Part shown: one piece after another, positions 22,001-29,767 of the stretch
Position numbering within the stretch: the stretch's first letter is position 1
Layout of the letters: every line of letters starts with the position of its first letter
From: an uncultured Cyclobacteriaceae bacterium
Lineage (GTDB): Bacteria > Bacteroidota > Bacteroidia > Cytophagales > Cyclobacteriaceae
Length of the DNA stretch: 54,445 bases
Direction: 5' to 3'
Assembly (NCBI GenBank): GCA_947492745.1
Contig: CANLOE010000041.1
Span: 1-54,445, forward strand
Position numbers and translations under genes: made by a program
Notes under the pieces: generated by a model
Seen by the model: the letters and a program-made list of their open reading frames with translations, nothing else
Told to the model about the DNA's origin: nothing
Databases searched by the model: none

Positions 22001-25000
22001 TCACCTCACCCTCCAAGTACTCCCTTTGCCACAAGGCATAGTCCATGTATTGATAGGGAAGTTGTGGAAGTACCGGAGAGGTACCGGCGATTCCGGAACG
22101 GTAGCATTCGGAAAATTCGTCGATAAAAATACGTTCCGATAAGCCGTCAAAAGCGATATGGTGGAAAACCCATGCCAGCGCATGTTTGCCCTCTCCTAAA
22201 TGGTACAAACAGGCACGGAACATATAGTCACGGCTCAGGTCAAAGGGTCGAGAGAGGTAGTCACTCAATGCGGCTGATTGTAGGGTACCGTCTTCCAGCA
22301 CCGATTCTTCTTGTTCCAAGTTCCAGCCATCGGCGGAGAGCAATCTCTGATAGCCTACACCGTCTTCTGAAATGATAATGGTACGCAAGGCTTCGTGACG
22401 ACGCACGATTTCCCTTAGACTGCGGGAAAGCACCTCAATGTCCAAATCCCCTGATAAGTGAAGAACTACAGGGACAAGGTATTCTGAGCTTCCCTGTAAC
22501 TGATCCAAAAACCATAGTCGCTCCTGACTGAAAGATAAGGGTACCTTTTCAGGGCGGTCATAAGTACTCAACGCCGGAACCGGGACCTCTTCGCCCTTTC
22601 CAGAAAGGTGCATGCTCAGGTCCGCTATGGTCTCGTAAACAAAGACATCGCGTATGGCCATCTCCACTCCCAGCGACTTCCTTACCATAGAGACCAAACG
22701 GGTAGCCAGTAATGAGTGTCCACCCAGTTCGAAAAAATTATCCCTGACCCCTACTTTCTCTATCCCCAAGAGTTCCTGCCAGATTCCGGTCAGTTGTTCT
22801 TCCAGCTCATTTTGGGGAGCAACATACGCTACTGATGCCAATTGAGAGGATTCTACGGGAGGTAGCTGGTCCCTGTCCGTCTTACCACTCGCCGTCAGGG
22901 GCATCGACTCCAAGGAGACCCACAGGCGCGGTACCATGTATTCGGGCAGCTGTTCCCTCAGCACCTCCTGTACTTCGTGATTATCGAAATCCCCATCCGT
23001 GACCAAATAACCGACCAGTTGTCGGTTACCGTCCATTCCTTCGGGGGCCAGCACACAGCAACTATGTATCTGTGGTATTTCTGTTATCCTGGATTCTATT
23101 TCTCCAAGCTCGATGCGATACCCACGGATTTTCACCTGATGATCTTTACGGCCCAGAAACTCAATAGTACCATCGGGTAGCCATCGCGCAAGATCGCCCG
23201 TACGGTACATCCGTTCTCCCTGAGCAAATGGATCGGCCACAAATTTAGTATGCGTAAGTTCTTCCTGATTCAGATAACCTCTTGCCAATTGGCGACCTCC
23301 GATACATAGCTCACCGACGACCCCGATGGGCTGTAGCGCCATCTCATCGTTTAAGATATAGATGTGGGTATTGGATACGGGTTTCCCTATCAGGATACGG
23401 GACAAGGCTTCTACTTCTGTGGGAACTGTCCAACTGGTCACATCAATAGCGGCTTCGGTAGGTCCATAGAGATTGTCCAAACGCACCCTCGGGAAAATCG
23501 ATCTGAAGTATCTGACATGAGCCAAAGGAAGCGATTCGCCACTACAAAGAACTCTGGAAAGCCTATTCGGGGCAGTCTCTTTCTCTATGGATTGGAGAAA
23601 AGTCATCAGCATCGAAGGCACAAAGTGTAGGGTGGTCACGGACTCCGAAACGATGAGTTCCTTTAGGTAATTGGGATCCTTATGCCCATCGGGCGCTGCC
23701 AGTACCAATCGGCAACCGACCGCTAAGGGCCAGAAAAACTCCCATACGGAGACATCGAAACAGAAATTGGTTTTTTGTAGTACTGTATCGGTCGTGGCTT
23801 CCAGTCCATAGTGGTCCTGCGCCCAGAGGATACGGTTCAAAAGGGCGGCATGCTCGATCATAACCCCCTTGGGCCTACCCGTACTGCCCGAGGTATAAAT
23901 GACGTAGGCCAATCCTGTCGCTCTACTTTTAGGTTCGGGCAACATGGTCGAATATGCCGAGATAATATCCCAGTGACCGTCCAACAGTATTCTCTCTAAG
24001 GCTATACTATCCGGTATGGCAGTGCTACAGGCCTCGTTCGTCAGTACTCTCTTTACTCCAGCATCCGAGAGCATGTAATCGATACGGGCAGACGGGTATT
24101 CGGGATCGATAGGGAGATAGGCTCCGCCCGCTTTCAATATGGCCAGGATACCAACCACCATCTCCATACTTCGCTCTATAAAGATGCCCACCGGTTCCTC
24201 CTCAAACACCCCTTTTGCTATAAGGTAGTGTGCTAATTGGTTCGACCGGGTATCGAGATCTTTATAGCTCAGAGACTTCTTTTCAAAGGTAAGCGCTGTA
24301 GCTTCGGGGTACCTGTGTACCTGTTCGAGGAACAAGTCGATGACCGTAGTGTCACGTGGGTAGTCCACTGATGTCGTATTGAATACCTCCAATAGTTCAT
24401 GTGATTCTTTATCGGTCAGTATGGACAACTCGCACAACCTTATCGATGGGTCTACTGTGATTTTCCGTAGCAATCGCTGATAATGTGTCAGCATTCTCTG
24501 GGCGGTTTCTTTGCTGAACAGGTCCGTACAGTATTCGCACACAATACGGATTCCAGCTTTTGTCTCCTGAATATTAAAAGTCAGGTCAACCTTGGAGGTA
24601 TTGTGTTTTTTCGGATAGGAGGACAATTGGAGCTGAGGTAAGTCCACTTCCCCGAAATCAGGTAGGTTACTTTCATTCATCATGACCTGAAAAACAGGGC
24701 TTCGGCTCGCGTCCCTCTTTTTCAGTACACGGTTGACGATTTGCTCAAATGGTGCTGAACGGTGTTCAAAAGCTTCCAGCACAACTTCTTTTACTTTTGA
24801 TAGAAAATCAGTAAAGGTTTCACTACTATCTACCGAAGTCCTGAGGGCCAGGTTGTTGATAAAAAAACCGATCAGATCCTTGACCTCTTCCTGAGATCGG
24901 TCATTGATAGCACTACCCACGCAAATATCCGACTGGTCGGTGTATTTATATAGCAGTACCTTGTAGGCTGCAAGCAGGGTCATGTACAAAGTGGCCCCTT

Positions 25001-25949
25001 GTGCCTGACAGAGTTGTTTTATGGATTGTGATAATGGCCCGTCCAGGACCACTTCCAGCAAATCCCCATTCGTACTTTGTACCGAAGGCCTAGGATAGTC
25101 CAAGGGCAATCCTATTGGAGCCACATCTTCCAGTTTTTTTTCCCAAAAAGATAGTGATGTTGCCAGTTTTTCTTTTTCAAAATATGTACGCTGCCATACT
25201 GAATAATCTGCATACTCTATGGGCAGTTCGGGTAATGCCGCAGGTCGCTCGGTGATGCCGACCTTATAGTTTTCTATTAACTCTTGCAGCAAGATCTTTT
25301 CGGACCATCCGTCAGCTGCTATATGATGAATGACCACTACCATCAAGTGCTCCCGAACATTCTTTTGGATGAGATGGATTCGAAGCATGAAATTTTCGGA
25401 CAGATCAAAAGGCCGATCGATGCAGGTACTGATGAGAAAGTCCAAGTCCATGCCCGGTGTATAGGGCGTTTTCTCCATTGACCATGCCGTAGAGGGCTGT
25501 ACTACTTGGTAGGGAATACCGTTTTCCACATGGTAGGTAGTCCTCAGAACGGAGTGTCTTTCGACAATTCCCTTAAATGCCGCACTCAGGCGATCTTCAT
25601 CCAGTATCCCTTTCATTTGCAGTACAATAGGCATATGATATTGTACACTCCCTTCCAATTGATGGACAAACCATAGGCGTTCCTGCCCGAAAGATAGTGG
25701 TAGTCTGTCCCGGTCGTGCTGATTTCTAGGAGAAATAGCCTCTCTCGGTGGATTGTCCTTGGACAATGTTATGGAAGCATATTTCTTTAAGTGTCTAACG
25801 ATTTCCTGCTTCTGCCCTCTGATCAATTGAAGCAAATCAGGGTGTATGGCCTTGTTCTTGGACTTGACTTTCAGGGAATCACCATCCAGTGCCAATTTAA
25901 CCCCTGCATTTTTAGCCTTAAGCAAGATATCTGAAATAGTGCTCTTCAT
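13071..25949 (-). CDS. Four-module non-ribosomal peptide synthetase (Ser-Asn-Orn-Asn)
   Basis: The 4292-residue protein has an N-terminal TubC-type docking domain (1-55) and four C-A-PCP modules. C-domain histidine motifs are near 206 (HHIAADGW), 1262 (HHIAFDG), 2310 (HHIASDGW) and 3369 (HHIASDAW, with the usual Gly replaced by Ala). A-domain cores lie near 684, 1737, 2788 and 3843. PCP serines (GGHSL) lie near 1073, 2123, 3182 and 4230. Pocket codes read by eye are DVWHLSLIDK (Ser), DLTKIGEIGK (Asn), DVGEIGSIDK (Orn, identical to the gramicidin S/bacitracin code) and DLTKIGEVGK (Asn). No epimerase, methyltransferase or TE domain is seen. The C-terminus ends in an acidic stretch and ETIEI, a likely docking peptide for the next NRPS. 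The downstream NRPS starts 3 bases after the stop. A 545-bp gap with a hairpin repeat separates it from the upstream beta-hydroxylase gene. Confidence 0.97.
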   Translation of the reverse strand: MKSTISDILLKAKNAGVKLALDGDSLKVKSKNKAIHPDLLQLIRGQKQEIVRHLKKYASITLSKDNPPREAISPRNQHDRDRLPLSFGQERLWFVHQLEGSVQYHMPIVLQMKGILDEDRLSAAFKGIVERHSVLRTTYHVENGIPYQVVQPSTAWSMEKTPYTPGMDLDFLISTCIDRPFDLSENFMLRIHLIQKNVREHLMVVVIHHIAADGWSEKILLQELIENYKVGITERPAALPELPIEYADYSVWQRTYFEKEKLATSLSFWEKKLEDVAPIGLPLDYPRPSVQSTNGDLLEVVLDGPLSQSIKQLCQAQGATLYMTLLAAYKVLLYKYTDQSDICVGSAINDRSQEEVKDLIGFFINNLALRTSVDSSETFTDFLSKVKEVVLEAFEHRSAPFEQIVNRVLKKRDASRSPVFQVMMNESNLPDFGEVDLPQLQLSSYPKKHNTSKVDLTFNIQETKAGIRIVCEYCTDLFSKETAQRMLTHYQRLLRKITVDPSIRLCELSILTDKESHELLEVFNTTSVDYPRDTTVIDLFLEQVHRYPEATALTFEKKSLSYKDLDTRSNQLAHYLIAKGVFEEEPVGIFIERSMEMVVGILAILKAGGAYLPIDPEYPSARIDYMLSDAGVKRVLTNEACSTAIPDSIALERILLDGHWDIISAYSTMLPEPKSRATGLAYVIYTSGSTGRPKGVMIEHAALLNRILWAQDHYGLEATTDTVLQKTNFCFDVSVWEFFWPLAVGCRLVLAAPDGHKDPNYLKELIVSESVTTLHFVPSMLMTFLQSIEKETAPNRLSRVLCSGESLPLAHVRYFRSIFPRVRLDNLYGPTEAAIDVTSWTVPTEVEALSRILIGKPVSNTHIYILNDEMALQPIGVVGELCIGGRQLARGYLNQEELTHTKFVADPFAQGERMYRTGDLARWLPDGTIEFLGRKDHQVKIRGYRIELGEIESRITEIPQIHSCCVLAPEGMDGNRQLVGYLVTDGDFDNHEVQEVLREQLPEYMVPRLWVSLESMPLTASGKTDRDQLPPVESSQLASVAYVAPQNELEEQLTGIWQELLGIEKVGVRDNFFELGGHSLLATRLVSMVRKSLGVEMAIRDVFVYETIADLSMHLSGKGEEVPVPALSTYDRPEKVPLSFSQERLWFLDQLQGSSEYLVPVVLHLSGDLDIEVLSRSLREIVRRHEALRTIIISEDGVGYQRLLSADGWNLEQEESVLEDGTLQSAALSDYLSRPFDLSRDYMFRACLYHLGEGKHALAWVFHHIAFDGLSERIFIDEFSECYRSGIAGTSPVLPQLPYQYMDYALWQREYLEGEVMEKQLDYWEQRLKDAAPLVLPTDYARPPIQSTAGATISYNMEGDLREKVVSLSRKEGVTVFMTLLAAFKVLLGRYSGQEDISVGTPVANRTQEGLEHLIGFFINTLVLRSQVLPSMDFLGFLSEVRSTTVAAYDHQQAPFEKVVERVAAPRDRSRSPLFQVLFSSQNTPEVQGLGLEGATLSSDETKDRATSKFDITVNVREIATGFSIVVEYCTDLFAEATIMRMLSSYQALLDSIVADPTRPLCELPMLTAQDKYRLLNVFNKPLIASGSENTVLQLFAAQVRSAPDSRAIVADGSELSYAELDEQSDRVAHHLNRTFSIGKDSLVGLMVERSHWSVVAILGILKSGAGYLPIDISYPEERKTFMIEDSGIGLLIVESISLMEVIGYGVNVFSIDVECEDLPAAQDFNPTYDPRAKAYVIYTSGSTGRPKGVVVTHGNLWNYVAHCAVAYSSEENTSFGFPLCTSLSFDLTQTSLFLTLCTGGTLSVYREEIIDTLPRILSDPLVNALKLTPSHLLLFQDRVVPPHLRCIIVGGEPLQSSHLSWLDAENGQTLEIYNEYGPTEATIGCTWFHLPLDGTPLSSSIPIGRPFRNVTAHILDASGGLLPIGVVGELCIGGHQVAAGYLGRPELTRERFVMDPFWKGGMLYRTGDLARWLPDGQLEFMGRNDEQVKIRGYRIELGEIETALAALDDIGQSCVMAPQGPDGYRHLVAYVVAVDGFDSATLEERLSVFLPEYMIPRVWVPLTSMPLTENGKIDRKSLPSPETAVSSGGHYEAPSNELEECLIGIWQDLLARDNIGIKDDFFELGGHSLLATRVVSLIRKELNIEVAIQDIFTHTNISDLGAYLSTQVQGTSLPVISAQVRPEKVPLSFSQERLWFIDRLQGSVEYHIPFAIKLMGDLDKEMMQSSLQEIVSRHATLRTIIVEEEGVGYQKLLPSEDWVMEHTELGLGDDLSTSLLGTFLSRPFHLDRDYMFRACLYDLGNKSYVLAGVFHHIASDGWSERILVQEFMELYRSHCVGTAPALPELPLDYMDYALWQREHLEGQLLEQQLSYWEERLKGVSPLQLPTDFVRPSIQGTSGSSVSLQLEASLSDDLKTLGQKEGATAFMILLAGFKVLLCRYSGQEDISVGSPIANRTQEEMEHLIGFFVNTLVLRDQLDVSSSFLDLLSDIRSTTLEAYDHQSAPFEKVVERVSDTRDMSRSPLFQVLFVLQNTPDVPKIELEGLTLSNYEGAEGHFTSQFDLTLNVEETAEGFSLILEYCTDLFTESTVSRMLSHYRELLRGIVAHPTMALRDFPMLAKGEEHQLLEVFNGTTVACPDTTIIDLFAAQVDKAPESTALVFEGREMSYRELDEKSNQFARYLHEEGAGPQDRVAICLDRSLEMIIVVLGTLKSGAAYVPIDSEYPKQRIDHIIDDSAASFFVTTRAYGFLTSDKAGLRAIVLEDCKEIIDSRPTGSINKISDKEQAAYIIYTSGSTGLPKGVEVGHHSLLNIALCWESSYQLGSDTCLLQMASFSFDVFTGDLCRSLLFGGKMILCPSDTRLDPEKLYALIADTKVTLLEGTPGLLVPLMDYIHEQNLEYDSIKLLILGSDICGIHDFKRLYGRFGHAIRIINSYGTTEATIDSAYFEAEDIDCLDGSVNVPIGKPLWNTYFYVLDPSGKLLPMGIPGELYIGGHGVAKGYLNGKEPTHAKFMDNPFREGERMYRTGDLVRWLPDGNMEFLGRRDSQVKVRGYRIELGEIESRITEVPGVLGCCVLAPEGAEGYRHLVAYLVTEENTDSSMVQEALLKCLPNYMVPRQWVPLSVMPLTKNGKIDKKALPSHQVSLQSSGEYLAPRNETETQLVEIWQGLLGRDGIGIHDNFFELGGHSLLATRMVSMVRKTLEVEMTIRDVFFYMTVAELGLFLSNKNKEVLLPPLSVRPRPEKVPLSFSQERLWFLDQLQGSAEYHIPIILRLSGDLDVEVLYTGLREIVRRHEVLRTVILQEEGIGYQRLLSEENWTLERENISGDSQDLRTKIDAFIARAFDLEKDYMFRSCLYDLGGKEYVLTAVFHHIASDAWSENILIREFKELYRAGLSGSTAVLPTLHLQYMDYALWQREYLIGEVMEEQLSYWEERLKNPVPLELPTDYARPPVQSTSGAMLSMDLEDSLSEKIRTLGREKGVTVFMTLLAAFKVLLSRYSGQRDISVGTPVANRTQEELEHLIGFFINTLVLRSHLDPSRSFTDFLSEIRSTTLEAYDHQHAPFEKVVERISAPRDMSRSPLFQVLFSLGNTPDKDEVMLEGLTLSSYDDREHVTAQFDLIMNVVETDGKLSLLVEYRTDLFKESTILAMLTHYQKLLHSIVATPEQQLSKLSMLTSKDVDLLLNRFNTPIGAPSSEATVLDLFAEQVRTAPDGLAIASDGLKLSYAELNEHSDRLAHYLRSERSLGEGSLIGIMMERSHWSVISILGILKSGAAYVPIDISYPESRKSFLVDDSGMDLLIIESISLMEVIGFGVEVFSIDVEYGDLPSAPDFSPLRVSDVPAYVIYTSGSTGQPKGVILSHGNLFNYIRHCSTAYASVEGLSFSFPLCTSLSFDLTQTSLFLTLCTGGVLSVYREEILDTLPRILTDPLVDSLKLTPSHLTLFNGHPRPHLRRVIIGGEALLPSHLAWLDQGSRELELYNEYGPTEATVGCTWYRVPFDLSPLPTSFPIGRPLANVTAHILDRDGELLPIGAVGELCIGGLQVAIGYLNRPELTRERFVTDPFIENGKLYRTGDLARWLPDGQLEFLGRWDHQLKVRGYRIELGEVEAALSDLDGVSECCVLAPEGPDGYPYLVGYVSTADAFDSSRIESLLGKLLPEYMVPRVWVALESMPLTINGKLDRSALPSPDSSLASGKEYVAPRNALEKRLVEIWQELLGVKKVGIQDNFFELGGHSLLATRLVSIINAELSIEISIREVFEHETIEEQTVLIEFLDPDLDNDDDRARYNETIEI

Positions 25950-26494
25950 TATACTATAGTTAAAATCGTTATTTTATGTTAAATACCTACTGATAGGGTC
26001 AATGTGTTATTAGGTAAGGACAAATCCTGACCTGATTCCATAAGTGCTTTTAATCCTCATTCCGAACCTATAATTAGGTTTTTGAAGTCCATAAACTGCA
26101 TTTTTTTACAGCAAATCCATAATCTTTCGGCTCACAGTGCCGAATCACAAAGGGAGGGTCATTTTCCAATGGACCTGTCCCTAAGCGCTACTTGTATCAT
26201 TGAACCTATAGGAGGGCTACCCAAGGTTGGAAAGACGTGCAGTTAAACCCAGATCATGCATTGGAAAATCTACTGCGGATCTAAATAGCTGCAAACCGGT
26301 CGTTGCACTACGTTTTTTGAATTCACCATAGCGGTGCTATGCCAAACCCAATAAAACTCCCTGATGTATTGACACTTAAACCCTCGTTACGAAGTTCCAA
26401 CGCATGATCCGGGTTAAATGTACTTTCTGCTTACCCCCCAACGGTGCCCTACCAATGGCTTACGTAATCTTCTCTCAATGTATCGGTTACGGTA
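25950..26494. other. Intergenic gap with hairpin repeat
   Basis: These 545 bases lie between the CmlA-like gene and the four-module NRPS and contain no convincing gene. The gap holds a full copy of the inverted-repeat element at 26243-26418 and a short stem TTCGG/CCGAA at 26126-26143. I saw no TAnnTTTG element on the minus strand just before the NRPS, so read-through from upstream is possible. Confidence 0.6.
26243..26418. repeat. Hairpin/inverted-repeat element, copy A
   Basis: The terminal inverted repeats are AACCCAGATCATGCATTGG (26246-26264) and CCAACGCATGATCCGGGTT (26397-26415), 17 of 19 bases matching when one is reversed. Inside is a long imperfect hairpin with apical stem CATAGC/GCTATG (26327-26341) around a GGT loop. 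It is nearly identical to copy C at 46.9 kb over about 90 bases. No coding capacity; it looks like a MITE-like element. Confidence 0.75.
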
Positions 26495-28120
26495 TTATGA
26501 GATTGCTTCTTCGACCTCTTTGAACTTGTTATAGAGAATTTCCTTTTCTCCGAACAGCCTCTCAGCGGTGATATTCTTCTCCTTACAATAGTCAAGCAAT
26601 AGCTGAGATTGTACAATCGGGTTTGACTCTTCAGTGTATTTCAAGCTACTGATAAATTCCAGCCAAGGTTCCTGTCCCATAGCGTAGACATATACCTCAT
26701 TGGCACCAAATACTTCGACAAGCCCCTTTGCTCTTTCAAAATTTGAACCGGCAAGCCTACGCGAAGAGTCTTTGTCCCTGGGCAACTTCTCTGTCAATAA
26801 TGGTCCATAAAGCCATGAAAGCGGGGCTCCATCGCATTCCATACCCAGAAAGACAACATCGACATCTCCTATTATCTTATGAACATATTCGTAGATTTTG
26901 GATTCCACATTACACGAATCCGCTGCAAAAAGCATTTTGAAATCACCTAAGCGTACATGAAAACAGGTTTTGGCCTGTATGTTCAAATCGGAATGTTCTC
27001 CTAAGAAAGGGAGGCCCGTAATCACACAATCACTAAAATGCGTTGATTCCATTTCGTCGATTTCGAACACATTGTCAAAACCTATGGCATTGAACATCAG
27101 CTTCAGGTTGGGGTCCTGCAATGGTCCCTTAGAAGACCGGGGCACCAAAATATTCTTTATCTTATGCCGGAGGGGAATCAGTGTTTCGAATAGGATATGA
27201 TCTTGGTGATTGTGCGAAATCAATACATAGTCGATGACTTCGGGTATGTCCATATCGGAAAAGCGATCGACTTCTTGTGGATAGCCATAATAACTGATGA
27301 CAGGGTCTATCAAAATACTGACGTCCTTGGTCTCCACCAAGATACAAGCATGCCCAAAGTACCGCATACGCACTTTATCTCCAGTATATTTTTCGTAGGG
27401 TTTTGGTGGCTCTTTTGTAAAGAAAGTATCGAAAACAGGTTCCATGTCTTTCGTTATGCCCAGTGCTTTTTTCACTTCCAATAGTGATCCCGGTGTTCGC
27501 TTCATCTTGCTGAGTATGTCCAGTCCTTCGCTTTTGAAAGGGAGGTCAAGCTGTAGTCTATCTTCTTCTTCCAAACGAGGGGTACTCAATACAAAGGGTC
27601 TCTCATCATTATCGGTCAGCCATAGGGATACGCTCTGTGAGCTTTCCTTGTAAAACTCACTCTCGTACAGAAGGTGTTCGAAAAACCTATAGGAAGGCTG
27701 ATTGTTCAGGTCATATACCAGTTCCACATAGCCTTTCAATAGTTCGGGGACTTCTTCGTATAACGGTTCTAGGGAAAATCCTTTGGCCTTGCTCTTTAAC
27801 AAGGTCTCCAGTTCGATGACCGCCTTTTTGAATGCAATCAGGTCTTTCTGCCCTACAGTGGTCTCGTCTCTTAATTTTTCGATTTCGTCCACTCGCTTTC
27901 CATCGTAATCAATAAATGGTCCTCCCAGCATTTTGGGTGTTTTTACTGCCGCCGCATGGGCCGACGGTGCCTGAATGTATGAATCCATGATTTTCAAGTG
28001 CCTTTCTGTGACGTTCATGGCTGCCGTTGCCGGAGAGATCAGGTGGCTCCAAGCATACCAATTGTCAAACAGGGGTTCAATGACAACATTGGGTTTTAGA
28101 TAGACTTGCCCGTTTTCCAT
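26495..28120 (-). CDS. CmlA-like diiron beta-hydroxylase (MBL fold)
   Basis: The 541-residue protein has a metallo-beta-lactamase-fold C-terminal half with the metal motif SHNHQDH (~299-307) and later metal ligands around ADSCN and GMECDG. The ~240-residue N-terminal domain (opening with [19 protein letters not shown]) matches what I recall of CmlA, the diiron oxygenase of chloramphenicol synthesis, which is about the same length (532 aa). CmlA hydroxylates the beta carbon of an amino acid while it is bound to a PCP, and so probably does this protein, on a residue of one NRPS module here. Simple MBL hydrolases lack this N-terminal domain. It sits between the hydroxylase and NRPS genes on the same strand. 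The ATG follows an A-rich leader, without a clear Shine-Dalgarno site. The target residue is unknown. Confidence 0.85.
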   Translation of the reverse strand: MENGQVYLKPNVVIEPLFDNWYAWSHLISPATAAMNVTERHLKIMDSYIQAPSAHAAAVKTPKMLGGPFIDYDGKRVDEIEKLRDETTVGQKDLIAFKKAVIELETLLKSKAKGFSLEPLYEEVPELLKGYVELVYDLNNQPSYRFFEHLLYESEFYKESSQSVSLWLTDNDERPFVLSTPRLEEEDRLQLDLPFKSEGLDILSKMKRTPGSLLEVKKALGITKDMEPVFDTFFTKEPPKPYEKYTGDKVRMRYFGHACILVETKDVSILIDPVISYYGYPQEVDRFSDMDIPEVIDYVLISHNHQDHILFETLIPLRHKIKNILVPRSSKGPLQDPNLKLMFNAIGFDNVFEIDEMESTHFSDCVITGLPFLGEHSDLNIQAKTCFHVRLGDFKMLFAADSCNVESKIYEYVHKIIGDVDVVFLGMECDGAPLSWLYGPLLTEKLPRDKDSSRRLAGSNFERAKGLVEVFGANEVYVYAMGQEPWLEFISSLKYTEESNPIVQSQLLLDYCKEKNITAERLFGEKEILYNKFKEVEEAIS

Positions 28121-28730
28121 TTTTTTCTATTTAATTGTTTATACTTTTTCAATTGATTTCTTTGTTCGGTTATTTAGATTTCCACTACTGTTTCGCTAAT
28201 CGGTTTCATAGCATGGAATCTCATCGATTCCGTAGAGTTCGATTTTCCTCTATGGAACTACGCGCGAAGAAAACTACTCGATATACTGTGTATGGACAGT
28301 ATCCTGTTTTCTCTTCAGTGGCTCAAGTATTGTTTCACTAATCCATGAAAACCTCTAGGTCATGGAGTATCGGTATGATAACTTCTTACCGAACCTCCCA
28401 CAATACTGACAGTGTATTTCCTCCGTATTCTTCAATTCCGGATATATACTTTGAACCCAGATCATGCATTAGCCCTTCTATTACGACCTTAAATAGCTGC
28501 AAATCAGTAAAGTGAATGCGTTTTTCGAATTCACCGTAGCGGTGCTATGCTGAACCCGATAAAACGCCCTGATTTATTGCTTTTAAAACCCTCATAACTA
28601 AGCTCTAACGCATAATCCGGGTTGAAAGTCTTCCCCATCTCTTGCCCAGCATTGACTTTGTACCTTCATTTTATCACCACTCTCCTTGTATGGGAAAGCG
28701 CAGCTCTACTGCTCTTTGACCTTTAGGCTT
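28121..28730. other. Intergenic gap upstream of the CmlA-like gene
   Basis: This 610-base gap has no convincing gene. It contains hairpin element copy B (28451-28626) and a cluster of short inverted repeats closer to the gene, including GGAATC/GATTCC (28215-28231) and TAGAG/CTCTA just after it. The latter could be regulatory or a further decayed repeat. No clear promoter was recognised. Confidence 0.5.
28451..28626. repeat. Hairpin/inverted-repeat element, copy B
   Basis: Left end AACCCAGATCATGCATTAG (28454-28472), right end CTAACGCATAATCCGGGTT (28605-28623). The core (28501-28575) folds into a hairpin: AAATCAG/CTGATTT, GCGTTTT/AAAACGC, TTCA/TGAA and CGTAGC/GCTATG around a GGT loop. This is the best paired of the copies. 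Confidence 0.75.
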
Positions 28731-29756
28731 TTAGTGCAATACCCTAGCCGTTTCGTTATCTCTAAGGCTTCTTGATTTGATCAGATCTCTGGTGATATTG
28801 ACTCTTTTTAACCAACGGTCGGTCCCGTCATACCTAGGTCGAAACTTCTCCCGACCATGCACCGCCCTATGATTGTCAATGAAGCAGAACTCTCCCGTTT
28901 GCAGGACAACCCTTTTTAGGTTGCCATTGATATGATCTGTGATATAGGCCAAGGCTTCTTCTGCTTTGGCATCTCCTTTTATAGGAGCCATAAATGCGGG
29001 ATCTATCCTAAGGTACGGAGATGCAACGCTTCCAAAGAGGACCGATTGTAATGAGGGTTCTGAGGCTTCGTTGTTGAAGTTATTATCGCTAAAGAATATA
29101 TACTTCTTTCTAAACAGCTCCCGGACGATATCATCCGGGAGCTCCAGCTCATCAATAGCACATACTGTGGTCGCCACTTGATCCCGGTTTCTCAGGCAAA
29201 ACAACCCTAGATTATCGGCCCGAAACTCGTGAAATGCTTCTTCGGTATGCCACTCTAGGGTGGTTTCACTGGCCGTGCTCAATTGTTCTTTTTCATTTCC
29301 CGGTACGGGTAGGATATTGTTGATGAGCTTTCCATTGTGCTGCGAGTTCCAACCGAAAACATCTCCCAATATACTACTCAGCAAAACAAACAAGAGGTGG
29401 GTTTTTATCAGATACTCGTTTTTATCGACCTGTAAGTGATTCGTCGGTGTTCTCCCAATCAAGTCTTCTACCGGACGTAGGTTACCCTGTGTATCCACGA
29501 ACCTGAACCCGGAAAAAACAATGATTCCCGAACTATTGTCGCGATACTTGAATGCGTACAGTTCATCGATCAGCGCTTTGGGCAACTGATGCGCATAATA
29601 GGGGGCCCGAATAAGGAAAGAGGTGGACTCGGGGTCTATTTCACGCTCCATTAAACGATCTAAAATCGCATTGATTCTACGATTTTCCTCTTCTGATATG
29701 TGATAAGGGGCTACTGTATCCCTATCACTTTCCAAGATGTTCTGAACTGAATTCAT
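28731..29756 (-). CDS. AsnO/VioC-like Fe(II)/2-oxoglutarate-dependent beta-hydroxylase
   Basis: The 341-residue protein belongs to the TauD/clavaminate-synthase-like superfamily. The iron-binding HxE is seen in LEWHTEEAFHEFRADNLG (~165-182). The distal His lies in FIDNHRAVHGREKF (~290-303), and the 2-oxoglutarate-binding Arg in the following RWLKRVNITRD. The WHTE-AFH-RAD-LG-LCLRN pattern is that of the AsnO/VioC group, which hydroxylates the beta carbon of free L-Asn or L-Arg. The cluster has at least two Asn modules, so 3-hydroxy-Asn is the most likely product; Orn or another residue is possible. It lies 11 bases downstream of the luciferase-like gene in the same operon. The family is well supported; the substrate is inferred. 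Confidence 0.87.
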   Translation of the reverse strand: MNSVQNILESDRDTVAPYHISEEENRRINAILDRLMEREIDPESTSFLIRAPYYAHQLPKALIDELYAFKYRDNSSGIIVFSGFRFVDTQGNLRPVEDLIGRTPTNHLQVDKNEYLIKTHLLFVLLSSILGDVFGWNSQHNGKLINNILPVPGNEKEQLSTASETTLEWHTEEAFHEFRADNLGLFCLRNRDQVATTVCAIDELELPDDIVRELFRKKYIFFSDNNFNNEASEPSLQSVLFGSVASPYLRIDPAFMAPIKGDAKAEEALAYITDHINGNLKRVVLQTGEFCFIDNHRAVHGREKFRPRYDGTDRWLKRVNITRDLIKSRSLRDNETARVLH

Positions 29757-29767
29757 ATTCTTTCAAA

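Noticed and set aside
26495-28120. MBL-fold protein as a beta-lactamase resistance gene or type II thioesterase
   Set aside because: Length and the CmlA-like N-terminal domain fit a diiron beta-hydroxylase better.
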